Notes under the pieces: generated by a model
Seen by the model: only the letters and a program-made list of their open reading frames with translations
What the model was told of the DNA's origin: nothing
The model's database searches: none
Position numbers and translations under genes: made by a program
Assembly (NCBI GenBank): GCA_002404055.1
Contig: DHIZ01000371.1
Location: 1,721-22,352, forward strand
Reading direction: 5' to 3'
DNA from: Chloroflexi bacterium UBA4733
Lineage (GTDB): Bacteria > Chloroflexota > UBA4733
DNA: 20,632 nt
In this document: positions 7,143 to 14,046 of the stretch, piece by piece
How the letters are laid out: each line of letters starts with the position of its first letter
Numbering within the stretch: the first letter of the stretch is position 1

Positions 7143-7748
7143 CTACTCGCTCCGCCCTTCCGGCGCACTCTGAATGCTGGTCAGCCGAGCAAAGAGGTCG
7201 CGCAAAACGAGGGTGAAGCCGGGCAGCACGTCCCGGCCATCGAGCACGTCGTCCTGGTCAACATAGGCAATCGTGCCGGCGTGGTAGACCACAGTTGTGC
7301 CGGTTTCCGGGTTGATGTACCAGAGCAAGCGCACCCCGGCGCGCAGCCAATCGCGCACCTTTTCCTGCACTTCGCCGGCTCGATCAGTGGGCGAGATGAT
7401 CTCAATGACAAAGTCGGGCGCCTCGGCCATGGTCGCAGCCGTGAGATCCGACGGTAGCCGCTGGCGGGCATAAAAGGCCACATCCGGTCCGCGCGCGCTG
7501 AACCGGCTGCCCAGAATGCGGACCAGAGGATCACCACCCATGGCCATCCCGAGTTGATGCTCAAAAGCGAACGTGTCAAGGAGTCCGCCTAGGACCACGA
7601 GGAGCCAGGCGTGCTGCGCGGTTGTCACTTCCCACTCCACGACCCGGCCATCGCTCAGTTCACGGTGCTTGCCATCATCGGGAAATGCTGCAAGGTCGTC
7701 AACAGTGTAGCGAACTGCCGGAGCCATCGGAGAAAGCGTTGCGACCAT
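7143..7748 (-). CDS. Uma2 family protein (DUF820, PD-(D/E)xK nuclease-like)
   Basis: A 201-residue protein of the Uma2/DUF820 family, which has a restriction-endonuclease-like fold; the cellular role is unknown. The expected motifs are visible: RELSDGRVVEWE near residue 29, GPDVAFY with Asp 89, PDFVIEIISPTD with Glu 116, then EKVRDWLRAGVRLLWYINPE with Lys 130, and the closing LDGRDVLPGFTLVLRDLF. Asp 89, Glu 116 and Lys 130 would form the PD-(D/E)xK-type site. It starts at ATG 7748 with GGAAGGGAT about 10 bases upstream. It lies downstream of the ribonucleotide reductase on the same strand, but a perfect hairpin separates them. Such genes are often scattered in many copies in Chloroflexota and Cyanobacteria and seldom linked to restriction systems. 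Confidence 0.9.
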   Translation of the reverse strand: MVATLSPMAPAVRYTVDDLAAFPDDGKHRELSDGRVVEWEVTTAQHAWLLVVLGGLLDTFAFEHQLGMAMGGDPLVRILGSRFSARGPDVAFYARQRLPSDLTAATMAEAPDFVIEIISPTDRAGEVQEKVRDWLRAGVRLLWYINPETGTTVVYHAGTIAYVDQDDVLDGRDVLPGFTLVLRDLFARLTSIQSAPEGRSE

Positions 7749-7809
7749 GGTCGGAGGATCCCTTCCGAGAGCCGGGCCAGGTTGGCTAGGGCGACCGTTG
7801 AGCTACGGA

Positions 7810-7837
7810 GGTACACTGCCAGTTCGGGCAGTGTACC
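7810..7837 (-). terminator. Perfect 11-bp-stem hairpin downstream of the ribonucleotide reductase
   Basis: GGTACACTGCC (7810-7820) and GGCAGTGTACC (7827-7837) are perfect reverse complements around a six-base loop AGTTCG. It lies 25 bases past the reductase stop. No run of T follows on the minus strand, so it is not a classic intrinsic terminator. It could instead be a palindromic operator for the Uma2 gene. Confidence 0.4.
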
Positions 7838-7861
7838 ACTCGTCGTTGACGGGCGCCGCCA

Positions 7862-9841
7862 CTAATTCAACTCGCAGCGATCCCCCGTGCAGGCGAACTC
7901 CCGCGTCCCTTCGGTGCGGTCTTCTAGCTCGTAGAGCGAGAGCAGGCTGTAGTCGATTTCCGGGAAGGCAGCCAGGCGGGTCTGGTACTCCTGCGCCGTG
8001 ATGTCTTCGTAGGGCGCCAACTGGTAGATGTGCTCCGAGCGGGGCAGAAAGGAGAGGCCGCCGATGCGGTCCCAATGATCGTAGACCCACTGGCCGACGC
8101 TTTCCCACTCGTCCGGGCCGACGTAGATCGTCTGGGAGGGGTTGTGCTCCGTGAAGTGCTCCTTGACAGTCAGCCAGTACTCCAACTGCTCCAGGGCGGT
8201 CATGGCGTGGCGGGTGATGGCGCCATCCGGCGCTTTGACGGGGAACTCCACCACCCAGGTCGTCGCCGTTTCGGCAGTCTGGCCCACCTCGGGGTGCAAC
8301 GGCGCGCCGGCGTCGCGCATCAGGCGGTAGAGCGGGTCGGTGGTGGAGACGCGCACGCGGCGCACGTAGTAGTCACTGTAGCGCGGGTGCATGCCGGAGG
8401 CGCAGTCGGCCATCTGGCTGGCGTTGCCGGAGGGCTTGACGCAGGTGATGGACGCGCTGGCGTTGATGCCCAGGCGCTGCGCGTAGTCGGCGTTGACCGC
8501 GATGGCGAGGTCGCGCAACTCCGCCATCAGTTCCGGATGCTGCCAGAATGTGGGGCAATCCAGTTGCCCGGTGACGCTGACGCCGAGCAGCCGCTCCTCC
8601 GCGCAGTTCTCCCGCCACTGCGGGCGCAGGTAGGGGAAGTCGATCAGCATGCTCTGCACGGTGCCGATGAGCGTGGCCAGCCGCACCTTGTTGGCTAACG
8701 TTGCCGGAGTATCCTCGACCCGCGCCACCACCTCGCTGAGGTTGCAGAATTCGTAGGGGCGAAGGGAGATCTCGCCGCACGGATTTGTGCCGAATTCGGC
8801 AGACTTGCGTCGGGTAGGTCTCAGTTCGTTGGCCGCAGCGCGGTTGAAGATGCCGCGTTCGCCGGTGCCGGAGGCGGCTAGCGCCTGCCACTCTTCCTGA
8901 AACAGGTCCCACGTGGGCCGCTGCTCGTAGACTGCGCTATTGTTGGCCATGGCGCGGTGTGGGGCGGTGTTCCAGTATTCGCCGTCTTTGGCGTGGCGCA
9001 ACACCAGATCATCGAAGTCGGAGAGGGAGATCTCGGCGCTGCGCCGGACGCCGCCCATGACGACGACGTCACCGATCTTGGTGGCGATGTCGTGGCACTC
9101 CAGGCTGGTCAGCTTGCGACCCTGGGCGCCGAGCAGCAGGTCGCGGCTGAAATCCAGCAGCCCGCGCAACGGCTCGGGTCCAGAAGCCCGGCCGCCCTTC
9201 GTCAGCAAGGGTGCGCCGGCCGGCCGGATCAGGCGGTAGTCGAACTGGATGTTGCCGCCGGCATACCAGGTGCTGAGACCGACCTTGAGAGCGTCGGCCC
9301 AGCCTTCGGTGTCGTCGGGGATCGTGTAGATTAAGGAGTGCTCACAGGGCACATCCAGGGCGGCGTTGCCGCGTTGTGGTTGCACCACCGGCAGTTGCTC
9401 GACGTAGCGGCGCTCTACGCTGAAGCCGACGCCGGTGCCGGCCATCAAGATATAGAGCACCTCAGCGAAGGACTCGATGGAGTCGATCGGCAGGTAGCTG
9501 CAGTTATAGGCGGTGATCGGGTTGATGCGGGCGGCCTTGCCGGCCATTGCGAGCAGGCGGGACGAGGGGCGCAGGCCGTGCTCGAGCATTGCCTGGCGCG
9601 CGGCCATCCACTCCGCGGGGCCAATGGCCGGACCAGCCGTTTCGCTCAGGAACGCTACGACGCGGTCCACGGCCTCTTCCCAGGTCTCCCGCCGGCCCTG
9701 CTCCGCATCCCAGCGGGCGTAGGTTCGCACGAACACGAACTCAGCGAGCTCGTTGGGAAAATGGGAGCCGGCAATCGGGGCAACGGCGATTGTCGCCGGG
9801 GCGCGCCTCGTCACCATCGTCGGATACTCTGCCAGGACCAT
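7862..9841 (-). CDS. nrdJ: Adenosylcobalamin-dependent ribonucleoside-triphosphate reductase (class II, single chain)
   Basis: Reduces ribonucleotides to deoxyribonucleotides with B12 coenzyme as radical source. The 659 residues resemble the monomeric Lactobacillus leichmannii-type enzyme. Visible in order: FVFVRTYARWDAEQGRRETW near 35-54; the first redox Cys in AYNCSYLPIDS (Cys 114); GTGVGFSVERR (135-145); GGVRRSAEIS (263-272); the catalytic NPCGEISLRP (353-362) with Asn 353, thiyl Cys 355 and Glu 357; ASITCVKPSGNASQMA; and a C-terminal swinging dithiol CTGDRC (651-656). All key catalytic residues are present. It starts at ATG 9841 with AAGGGG eight bases upstream. Two NrdR boxes lie 55-101 bases upstream, so repression by NrdR is expected. 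No B12 riboswitch is seen. It is the only dNTP-synthesis gene in the window. Confidence 0.95.
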   Translation of the reverse strand: MVLAEYPTMVTRRAPATIAVAPIAGSHFPNELAEFVFVRTYARWDAEQGRRETWEEAVDRVVAFLSETAGPAIGPAEWMAARQAMLEHGLRPSSRLLAMAGKAARINPITAYNCSYLPIDSIESFAEVLYILMAGTGVGFSVERRYVEQLPVVQPQRGNAALDVPCEHSLIYTIPDDTEGWADALKVGLSTWYAGGNIQFDYRLIRPAGAPLLTKGGRASGPEPLRGLLDFSRDLLLGAQGRKLTSLECHDIATKIGDVVVMGGVRRSAEISLSDFDDLVLRHAKDGEYWNTAPHRAMANNSAVYEQRPTWDLFQEEWQALAASGTGERGIFNRAAANELRPTRRKSAEFGTNPCGEISLRPYEFCNLSEVVARVEDTPATLANKVRLATLIGTVQSMLIDFPYLRPQWRENCAEERLLGVSVTGQLDCPTFWQHPELMAELRDLAIAVNADYAQRLGINASASITCVKPSGNASQMADCASGMHPRYSDYYVRRVRVSTTDPLYRLMRDAGAPLHPEVGQTAETATTWVVEFPVKAPDGAITRHAMTALEQLEYWLTVKEHFTEHNPSQTIYVGPDEWESVGQWVYDHWDRIGGLSFLPRSEHIYQLAPYEDITAQEYQTRLAAFPEIDYSLLSLYELEDRTEGTREFACTGDRCELN

Positions 9842-9895
9842 GCTACTTGCCCCTTCGCGCTGCGTTCAGGCTCGGCGCCTAAAATACCGGCCACC

Positions 9896-9942
9896 GCACT
9901 ATATCTTGTGTCGGCACGAGAGATTCATACCAGATATTGTGT
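9896..9942 (-). promoter_or_regulatory. Pair of NrdR boxes upstream of nrdJ
   Basis: Read on the minus strand, ACACAATATCTGGTAT (9942-9927) and ACACAAGATATAGTGC (9911-9896) both match the NrdR box consensus acaCwAtATaTwGtgt, with two or three mismatches each. Their starts are exactly 31 bases apart, three helical turns, the spacing known for tandem NrdR boxes. TATAGT inside the proximal box could be the -10 hexamer, so NrdR binding would block RNA polymerase. The identity of the boxes is well supported. The nrdR gene itself is not in the window. Confidence 0.88.
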
Positions 9943-9965
9943 CGCACGGCTTCCCTGACAGGCAC

Positions 9966-10002
9966 AGGACCTCACCCGGCCCAAGCGAGCGGGTGAGGTC
10001 CT
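9966..10002 (+). terminator. Perfect 13-bp-stem hairpin ahead of the flippase-like gene
   Basis: AGGACCTCACCCG (9966-9978) pairs perfectly with CGGGTGAGGTCCT (9990-10002) around an 11-base loop. An outer GCACA (9962-9966) / TGTGC (10008-10012) pair could extend the structure. No T run follows on either strand. It could be a factor-independent stop between the divergent genes, a leader structure for the flippase-like gene, or a repeat. The role is not determined. Confidence 0.4.
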
Positions 10003-10092
10003 CCCATTGTGCAAGCCCCAACCGTTCAGGTGATTGCCATGGCCAGAACGGTACACTGGAATTACCGCAACAGGAGGGGGAAAACGTTCAGT

Positions 10093-11109
10093 ATGCTTCG
10101 TACCCTCTGGCGACACTTCGGCGCCTGGCTTCCCTGGCTGGCGACACTGGCCCTGCTGGGCTTGCTGGTCCAGGCAGTGAACCCGGCCAACCTGGCGCAG
10201 GCCCTCCGGCAAGCCAACCTCTGGCTCATCCTGCCGATCCTTGGTTGCGGCCTGATCGGCTTGTTGATGCGCTCCATCCGCTGGCACCTCCTGCTCTCGG
10301 CCATCGACGCCCCCAACTCCTTGCTCGATTCGATCCTGCTCTTCACGGCCTCGCAATCCGTCATGCTTATTCCTGGGGGGCAATTCCTGCTGCCGGTCTT
10401 GCAGCGGAGTCAACATGGCACTCTCATCCGCCAGTCCGCTGCCACCATCCTCGTCCAGGAGCTGGTGTTCGGCGTGCTGGTGCTGCCGGCGGCCCTGCCA
10501 GGGTTGTCCGCCTACCACTACGCCGGACTGCTGCTGTTCCTCGCCCTCATCTTTTCCGGCGGCACGGCGGCGGCCTTCTTGCACGGCGATATCAGCCGTT
10601 TCGGACTCGGTCTGGCGGCGCGCGTGCCGGTGCTGCACAACCATGTGCCGAAGTTTGCCGAGGTCCAACGGCAATTTGTGCTGGTCGCCAGCAGCAAGGC
10701 GGCGATCTGGGGCTCGCTGTTCGACATGTTGGCCATAGCCGCCGCCGGCACCGGCTTCTACATTGCGCTCTTTGCCGTCGGCGCGACGCAACTCACCTGG
10801 CCCGACGCCCTGGCCATCTATGCCCTGGGCAGCGCCGTGGGGACGATCTCCGCCTTACCGGGCGGCGTGGGGGCCAACGAGGACATCAGCACGCTGGTGC
10901 TGACGAAGATGGGGCTGGCGGCCGGACCGGCGGCGGCGGCGACACTGCTCTTCCGCGTGGTGAACCTGCTTATGGGCGTCACCCTCGGCTGGGTTGTCCT
11001 CTACTTTGCCGCCCACCGCTTCCAGGTCCATCCCTCTTTTGGCGGCCTGATCCGCGCCTGCCGCGGGGCGGACGGCGCGACACTGCTGGTGAAGGAGGAG
11101 GTCAGGTAG
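10093..11109 (+). CDS. Flippase-like membrane protein (lysylphosphatidylglycerol synthase TM family)
   Basis: A polytopic inner-membrane protein of the LPG_synthase_TM / flippase-like family (the UPF0104 type), about 338 residues. It opens with a TM helix WLPWLATLALLGLLVQAV and has about seven more hydrophobic segments. Family landmarks are the early Arg in LLMRSIRWHLLL and, near the C-terminus, SALPGGVGANEDISTLVL, corresponding to the conserved PGGxGxxE loop. There is no soluble lysyltransferase domain, so it is unlikely to make lysyl-PG; related proteins move or support synthesis of lipid-linked glycans. ATG 10093 is chosen because AGGAGGGGG (10072-10080) precedes it, although the spacing is 12; an in-frame upstream ATG at 10039 lacks a ribosome site. 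Its 3' end overlaps the convergent nucleotidyltransferase gene by 8 bases. Confidence 0.85.
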   Translation: MLRTLWRHFGAWLPWLATLALLGLLVQAVNPANLAQALRQANLWLILPILGCGLIGLLMRSIRWHLLLSAIDAPNSLLDSILLFTASQSVMLIPGGQFLLPVLQRSQHGTLIRQSAATILVQELVFGVLVLPAALPGLSAYHYAGLLLFLALIFSGGTAAAFLHGDISRFGLGLAARVPVLHNHVPKFAEVQRQFVLVASSKAAIWGSLFDMLAIAAAGTGFYIALFAVGATQLTWPDALAIYALGSAVGTISALPGGVGANEDISTLVLTKMGLAAGPAAAATLLFRVVNLLMGVTLGWVVLYFAAHRFQVHPSFGGLIRACRGADGATLLVKEEVR

Positions 11110-12391
11110 CGATTTCCCGCTCTACTACGTCCTGGCGCAAGAGCAATTGCCTCCGCTCCGGCACGTCGCGGTAGAGGATGATGCCGGGGCCAATCCGGCT
11201 GCCTTCGCCGACTTTGACGCCGGGCATCGAGGCGGCCTGCACGCCGAAGGCAGTGTGCGCGCCGCAGATCAGGCCGAGCTTCTCCCGACTACTGTCGAGG
11301 CGCTCGCCGCGCACCACGGATTGGATCGTGCGGTGGTCGTGCCGCACGTTGGCCGTGACCATGCCGGCGCCGAAAGTACACTCCGGGCCAATGACCGAAT
11401 CGCCTATGTAATTGGTATGGAACCAACAGCCCGGCCCGACGTAACTGCGGGCCACTTCACTGCCGAAGCCGACCACGCAGTGCGCCTCGATGCAGGATTG
11501 GCGGACCAAAGCGTTGTTGCCGATGATGGTGTTGCGCCCGATGTAGGCTGGTCCCACCACCGTCGCCCCGGCAAAGAGCCGCGCGCCGGGCGCGATGATG
11601 ACCGCACCGCTCACGGTGGCTTTGGCGTCGATGGCGGCATCGGGCGCGACCTGCGGCGCGGAGATGCCGGCCAGCAAGAGATCGACAGCGTCCAGGACGT
11701 GCCAGGGGTACTTGATCGCTGCCCAGGCGCCGTCGTGTACCACCAGGGCGTGCTCGTGCTGGCGCATCTGCGCGCTGATCGCCCGCTCGTAGTGGTCGTC
11801 CGGCCCGCCGGACGCATAGGCCGTGTCCAGCTCCCGCGCCAGGCCGGCGGCGTCGCGGTGCAGCCGGATGACGATGCTCACGAGGTCGCTTGGCGCATTG
11901 CCGGCCCCCGGCTTCTCCACCATGCCGATGGCACGTTCCCCAGCCATCTGGAAATAGCCGCCGGGGAAGTAGTCCCTGGCGCGGTAGGCCGCCAGGTAGG
12001 ATCGCTGCGGGTCCGCCTGGTAGGCGGCCACGATGCGCGTGAGCAGGTCGTCGGACAGGAGATCATGGACTTGGGTGATGAGCAGTGGCCGGTCCGCGCG
12101 GCCCGGCGCCCCGCGCAAGGCGGTGAGGATGGCGTCGCCCTGGCCAAGCGGCTCCGCCTGCACCACCACCTGCATCGCCGGTGTCGGCAGATTGGCCGCT
12201 TCTGCCGCCAGTTGCGCGGCGTTAGCGGGGCTACCGACGATCACACCTTCGGTGATGCCCGCCGCCGCCAGCACAGCCATGTGGCGCTGCAAGAGCGACT
12301 GCCCCAGCAGGGGCAGCAGCGACTTTTCGTGCAGTGGCCAGAAGCGCGAGTTGGCGCCCCCGGCAAGGACGATGGCGAGTGGCGTTTGCAT
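11102..12391 (-). CDS. Sugar-1-phosphate nucleotidyltransferase with left-handed beta-helix C-terminus (GlmU-like)
   Basis: Probably couples a sugar-1-phosphate to a nucleoside triphosphate to make an activated sugar for glycan synthesis. The 429 residues open with AIVLAGGANSRFWPLHEKSLLPL, the pyrophosphorylase G-G-x-x-x-R loop with the downstream Lys. The Rossmann-like catalytic domain runs to about 255. The rest is hexapeptide repeats of a left-handed beta-helix (VIIAPGARLFAGATVVGPAYIG and later IGDSVIGPECTFGAGMV), as in GlmU and archaeal bifunctional enzymes. Whether the helix also acetylates cannot be told. ATG 12391 is chosen because the nucleotide-binding loop follows directly. No ribosome site is evident, and a TATACT lies only 8 bases upstream, so the message may be leaderless. 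The upstream AI-2E-type gene ends 23 bases before. Its stop region overlaps the flippase-like gene by 8 bases. Confidence 0.88.
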   Translation of the reverse strand: MQTPLAIVLAGGANSRFWPLHEKSLLPLLGQSLLQRHMAVLAAAGITEGVIVGSPANAAQLAAEAANLPTPAMQVVVQAEPLGQGDAILTALRGAPGRADRPLLITQVHDLLSDDLLTRIVAAYQADPQRSYLAAYRARDYFPGGYFQMAGERAIGMVEKPGAGNAPSDLVSIVIRLHRDAAGLARELDTAYASGGPDDHYERAISAQMRQHEHALVVHDGAWAAIKYPWHVLDAVDLLLAGISAPQVAPDAAIDAKATVSGAVIIAPGARLFAGATVVGPAYIGRNTIIGNNALVRQSCIEAHCVVGFGSEVARSYVGPGCWFHTNYIGDSVIGPECTFGAGMVTANVRHDHRTIQSVVRGERLDSSREKLGLICGAHTAFGVQAASMPGVKVGEGSRIGPGIILYRDVPERRQLLLRQDVVEREIAT

Positions 12392-12399
12392 GGGGAGTG

Positions 12400-12405
12400 A
12401 GTATA
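12400..12405 (-). promoter_or_regulatory. Candidate -10 element for a leaderless nucleotidyltransferase transcript
   Basis: TATACT on the minus strand (12405-12400) lies in the 23-base gap after the AI-2E-type gene, with 8 bases between it and the ATG at 12391. Transcription would then start at or within one or two bases of the ATG. No good -35 hexamer is visible, so this is weak. Confidence 0.3.
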
Positions 12406-12414
12406 GCGCAGCGC

Positions 12415-13569
12415 TCAGGGCTGCGGAGCGGCATCTGGTGAGGGGACCGTTGGCGCTGCGGCCACGACCTCTGGCGGCAACGCTTCGGGGATGGCCGCCG
12501 ACTGTTCCTTCCATTCTTCAATGGCGGCCCCGGCCAGGGTCACGACCAGGGCGGTGGCCGGCACGGCGAAGAGGGCGCCCAGGATGCCGCCCGCTTCGGC
12601 GCCGGCCACGATGGCGACCAGGGAGACGAACGCCGGTAAGCCCACCGCCTGGCCGACGATGCGCGGTCCCAGCACGTTGCTCTCGATGGTATTCAAGACC
12701 ACATAGAACACCAGCACCTCGACCAGCACCACGACGCCCTGGAACACGGCCACCAGCGCCAGCGAGAGGCCGATCAGGATGGGGCCAATCGTCGGGATCA
12801 ACTCGAAGAAGAACGCCAGCACGCCCAGGATCAGTGAATACCGCACGTGCAGGATGGTCGCTACGACGCCGGTACTGACGGCGATGATGATGGCCATGAT
12901 CACCTGTCCGCGAATGAAGCCGCCCACCTTCTCCGTCATCGTGACCTGGATAAAGCGGATGATGCGCTGGTAGCGCCGCGGTACCAGGCGCGGCGCGTTC
13001 TGGCTGATGAGCTGCGCGTCGGCGACCAGGTAGATGCTGAAGAAAATCACGAGCACAATGCTGATGATCGCCGTGGTCAGGCCGCTCACAATTTTCAGGC
13101 TCTGGCTGAGCACGTTGGTAAGCTGCGTCTGTAGCCCGGCCACTGCCCCGCTGATCTGATCCTGCAGGTTGATGGTGATGCCATGGGCCGAGAGTTGCGT
13201 CTGCACCTGGCCGACAAAGCCTTCGACTGCCGTCGCCGACTGCGGCAACTGGGTCACCAGCACGGTGATCTGCGTCACCAGTTGCCCACCGATCCAGTAG
13301 CCGCCGAAGACGATAATGACCAGGAGGCTCAGGTAGACGATGGTGATTGCTAGCAAGCGGGGGACGCCCCTGTTAGTGAGACCGTTGACGATTGGCACCA
13401 GGGCGAAGGCGACGAACGACGCCACGATGAAGATCAGCACCGTTTGCAGGACGTGGCGCAACACCTGCCCGGCAGCGGACAGGATGACGCCAAGGGCAAT
13501 CACGCTGATCAGGACGTCGCGCGTACGTGCCCAATCAATGCCGGAACGTGTAGCCGGACGGTTTTGCAC
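12415..13569 (-). CDS. AI-2E family transporter (PerM/TqsA-like membrane protein)
   Basis: An integral membrane protein of the AI-2E exporter superfamily, 384 residues. Members export small molecules or act as Na+/H+ antiporters, so the substrate here is unknown. Two N-terminal TM helices (about 18-60) are followed by the long amphipathic linker (about 105-165). Next comes the TM bundle with SIVLVIFFSIYLVADA, the family loop FFFELIPTIGPIL (about 265-277), NVLGPRIVGQAVGLPAFVSL and GGILGALFAVPATALVV. The C-terminal tail (about 355-384) is Pro/Ala-rich and probably disordered. It starts with GTG 13569, GGAGG nine bases upstream. TATACT at 13613-13608 (minus strand) is a plausible -10 about 38 bases before the start. 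The nucleotidyltransferase gene follows 23 bases downstream and may be co-transcribed. Confidence 0.92.
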   Translation of the reverse strand: MQNRPATRSGIDWARTRDVLISVIALGVILSAAGQVLRHVLQTVLIFIVASFVAFALVPIVNGLTNRGVPRLLAITIVYLSLLVIIVFGGYWIGGQLVTQITVLVTQLPQSATAVEGFVGQVQTQLSAHGITINLQDQISGAVAGLQTQLTNVLSQSLKIVSGLTTAIISIVLVIFFSIYLVADAQLISQNAPRLVPRRYQRIIRFIQVTMTEKVGGFIRGQVIMAIIIAVSTGVVATILHVRYSLILGVLAFFFELIPTIGPILIGLSLALVAVFQGVVVLVEVLVFYVVLNTIESNVLGPRIVGQAVGLPAFVSLVAIVAGAEAGGILGALFAVPATALVVTLAGAAIEEWKEQSAAIPEALPPEVVAAAPTVPSPDAAPQP

Positions 13570-13607
13570 CTACTCGCGCCTCCACCCGTTGCTCAATCGT
13601 GACGCAC

Positions 13608-13613
13608 AGTATA
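13608..13613 (-). promoter_or_regulatory. Candidate -10 element for the AI-2E family gene
   Basis: TATACT read on the minus strand lies in the gap between the MazG-type gene's stop and the AI-2E-type start, giving a leader of about 32 bases that includes the GGAGG ribosome site. The region 17-19 bases upstream (GACACA or GAGACA) is a poor -35 match. Confidence 0.35.
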
Positions 13614-13653
13614 CGGACCGAGCGCGGCGATGTGTCTCTGCCGCTCCCCACGA

Positions 13654-14046
13654 TTAGGTCCGGTAGCGTCCCGTATCCCGCTGCCGGTACTTCTCCAGCA
13701 CCGCGTCGAAGCCGGCGTCGAGGTCGATGCCGGTGGCGTTCGCCAGCGCGATCAGCGCGAAGAGGACGTCGCCCAACTCTAGCGCGAGCTCCTGGGCTGG
13801 CTCGTCGGGCTTCTTGGGCTTGTAGCCGTAGCGGTCGTTGATGAGGCGGGCGACTTCGCCGACCTCTTCCATCAGCCGGGCCAGGTTGCCGAGGGGCGGC
13901 CAGTATTCGCCGCCCCACTCGGCATCGCACCACTGTTGCACCCGCTGTTGCAGGTCAGCGACGCCGGGGAGGCGAGCCGGGGTGCTGTCGTTCTCGGGAA
14001 TGGCCGTTGCCTCAGCGCTTCTTGTTCTTGGCCCGGGCCTGGGCAT
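13654..14046 (-). CDS. MazG-like nucleotide pyrophosphohydrolase
   Basis: A small all-alpha NTP pyrophosphatase of the MazG/dCTPase group, which hydrolyses nucleoside triphosphates to monophosphates and often cleans up non-canonical nucleotides. The core is clear: LQQRVQQWCDAEWG, LARLMEEVGEVARLI holding the EExxE metal-binding motif, then LALELGDVLFALIALANATG holding the ExxD pair, followed by a typical FDAVLEKYRQRD end. The N-terminus is uncertain. ATG 14046 gives 130 residues and overlaps ffh by 35 bases; the segment it adds (MPRPGPRTRSAEA) is not family-like. A non-ATG start nearer GVADLQQR is possible. The overlap suggests it is co-transcribed and coupled with ffh. Substrate specificity cannot be inferred. 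Confidence 0.85.
   Translation of the reverse strand: MPRPGPRTRSAEATAIPENDSTPARLPGVADLQQRVQQWCDAEWGGEYWPPLGNLARLMEEVGEVARLINDRYGYKPKKPDEPAQELALELGDVLFALIALANATGIDLDAGFDAVLEKYRQRDTGRYRT

Noticed and set aside
9842..10092. Cobalamin riboswitch upstream of the B12-dependent reductase
   Set aside because: The gap to the NrdR boxes is too short and no B12-box sequence is present.
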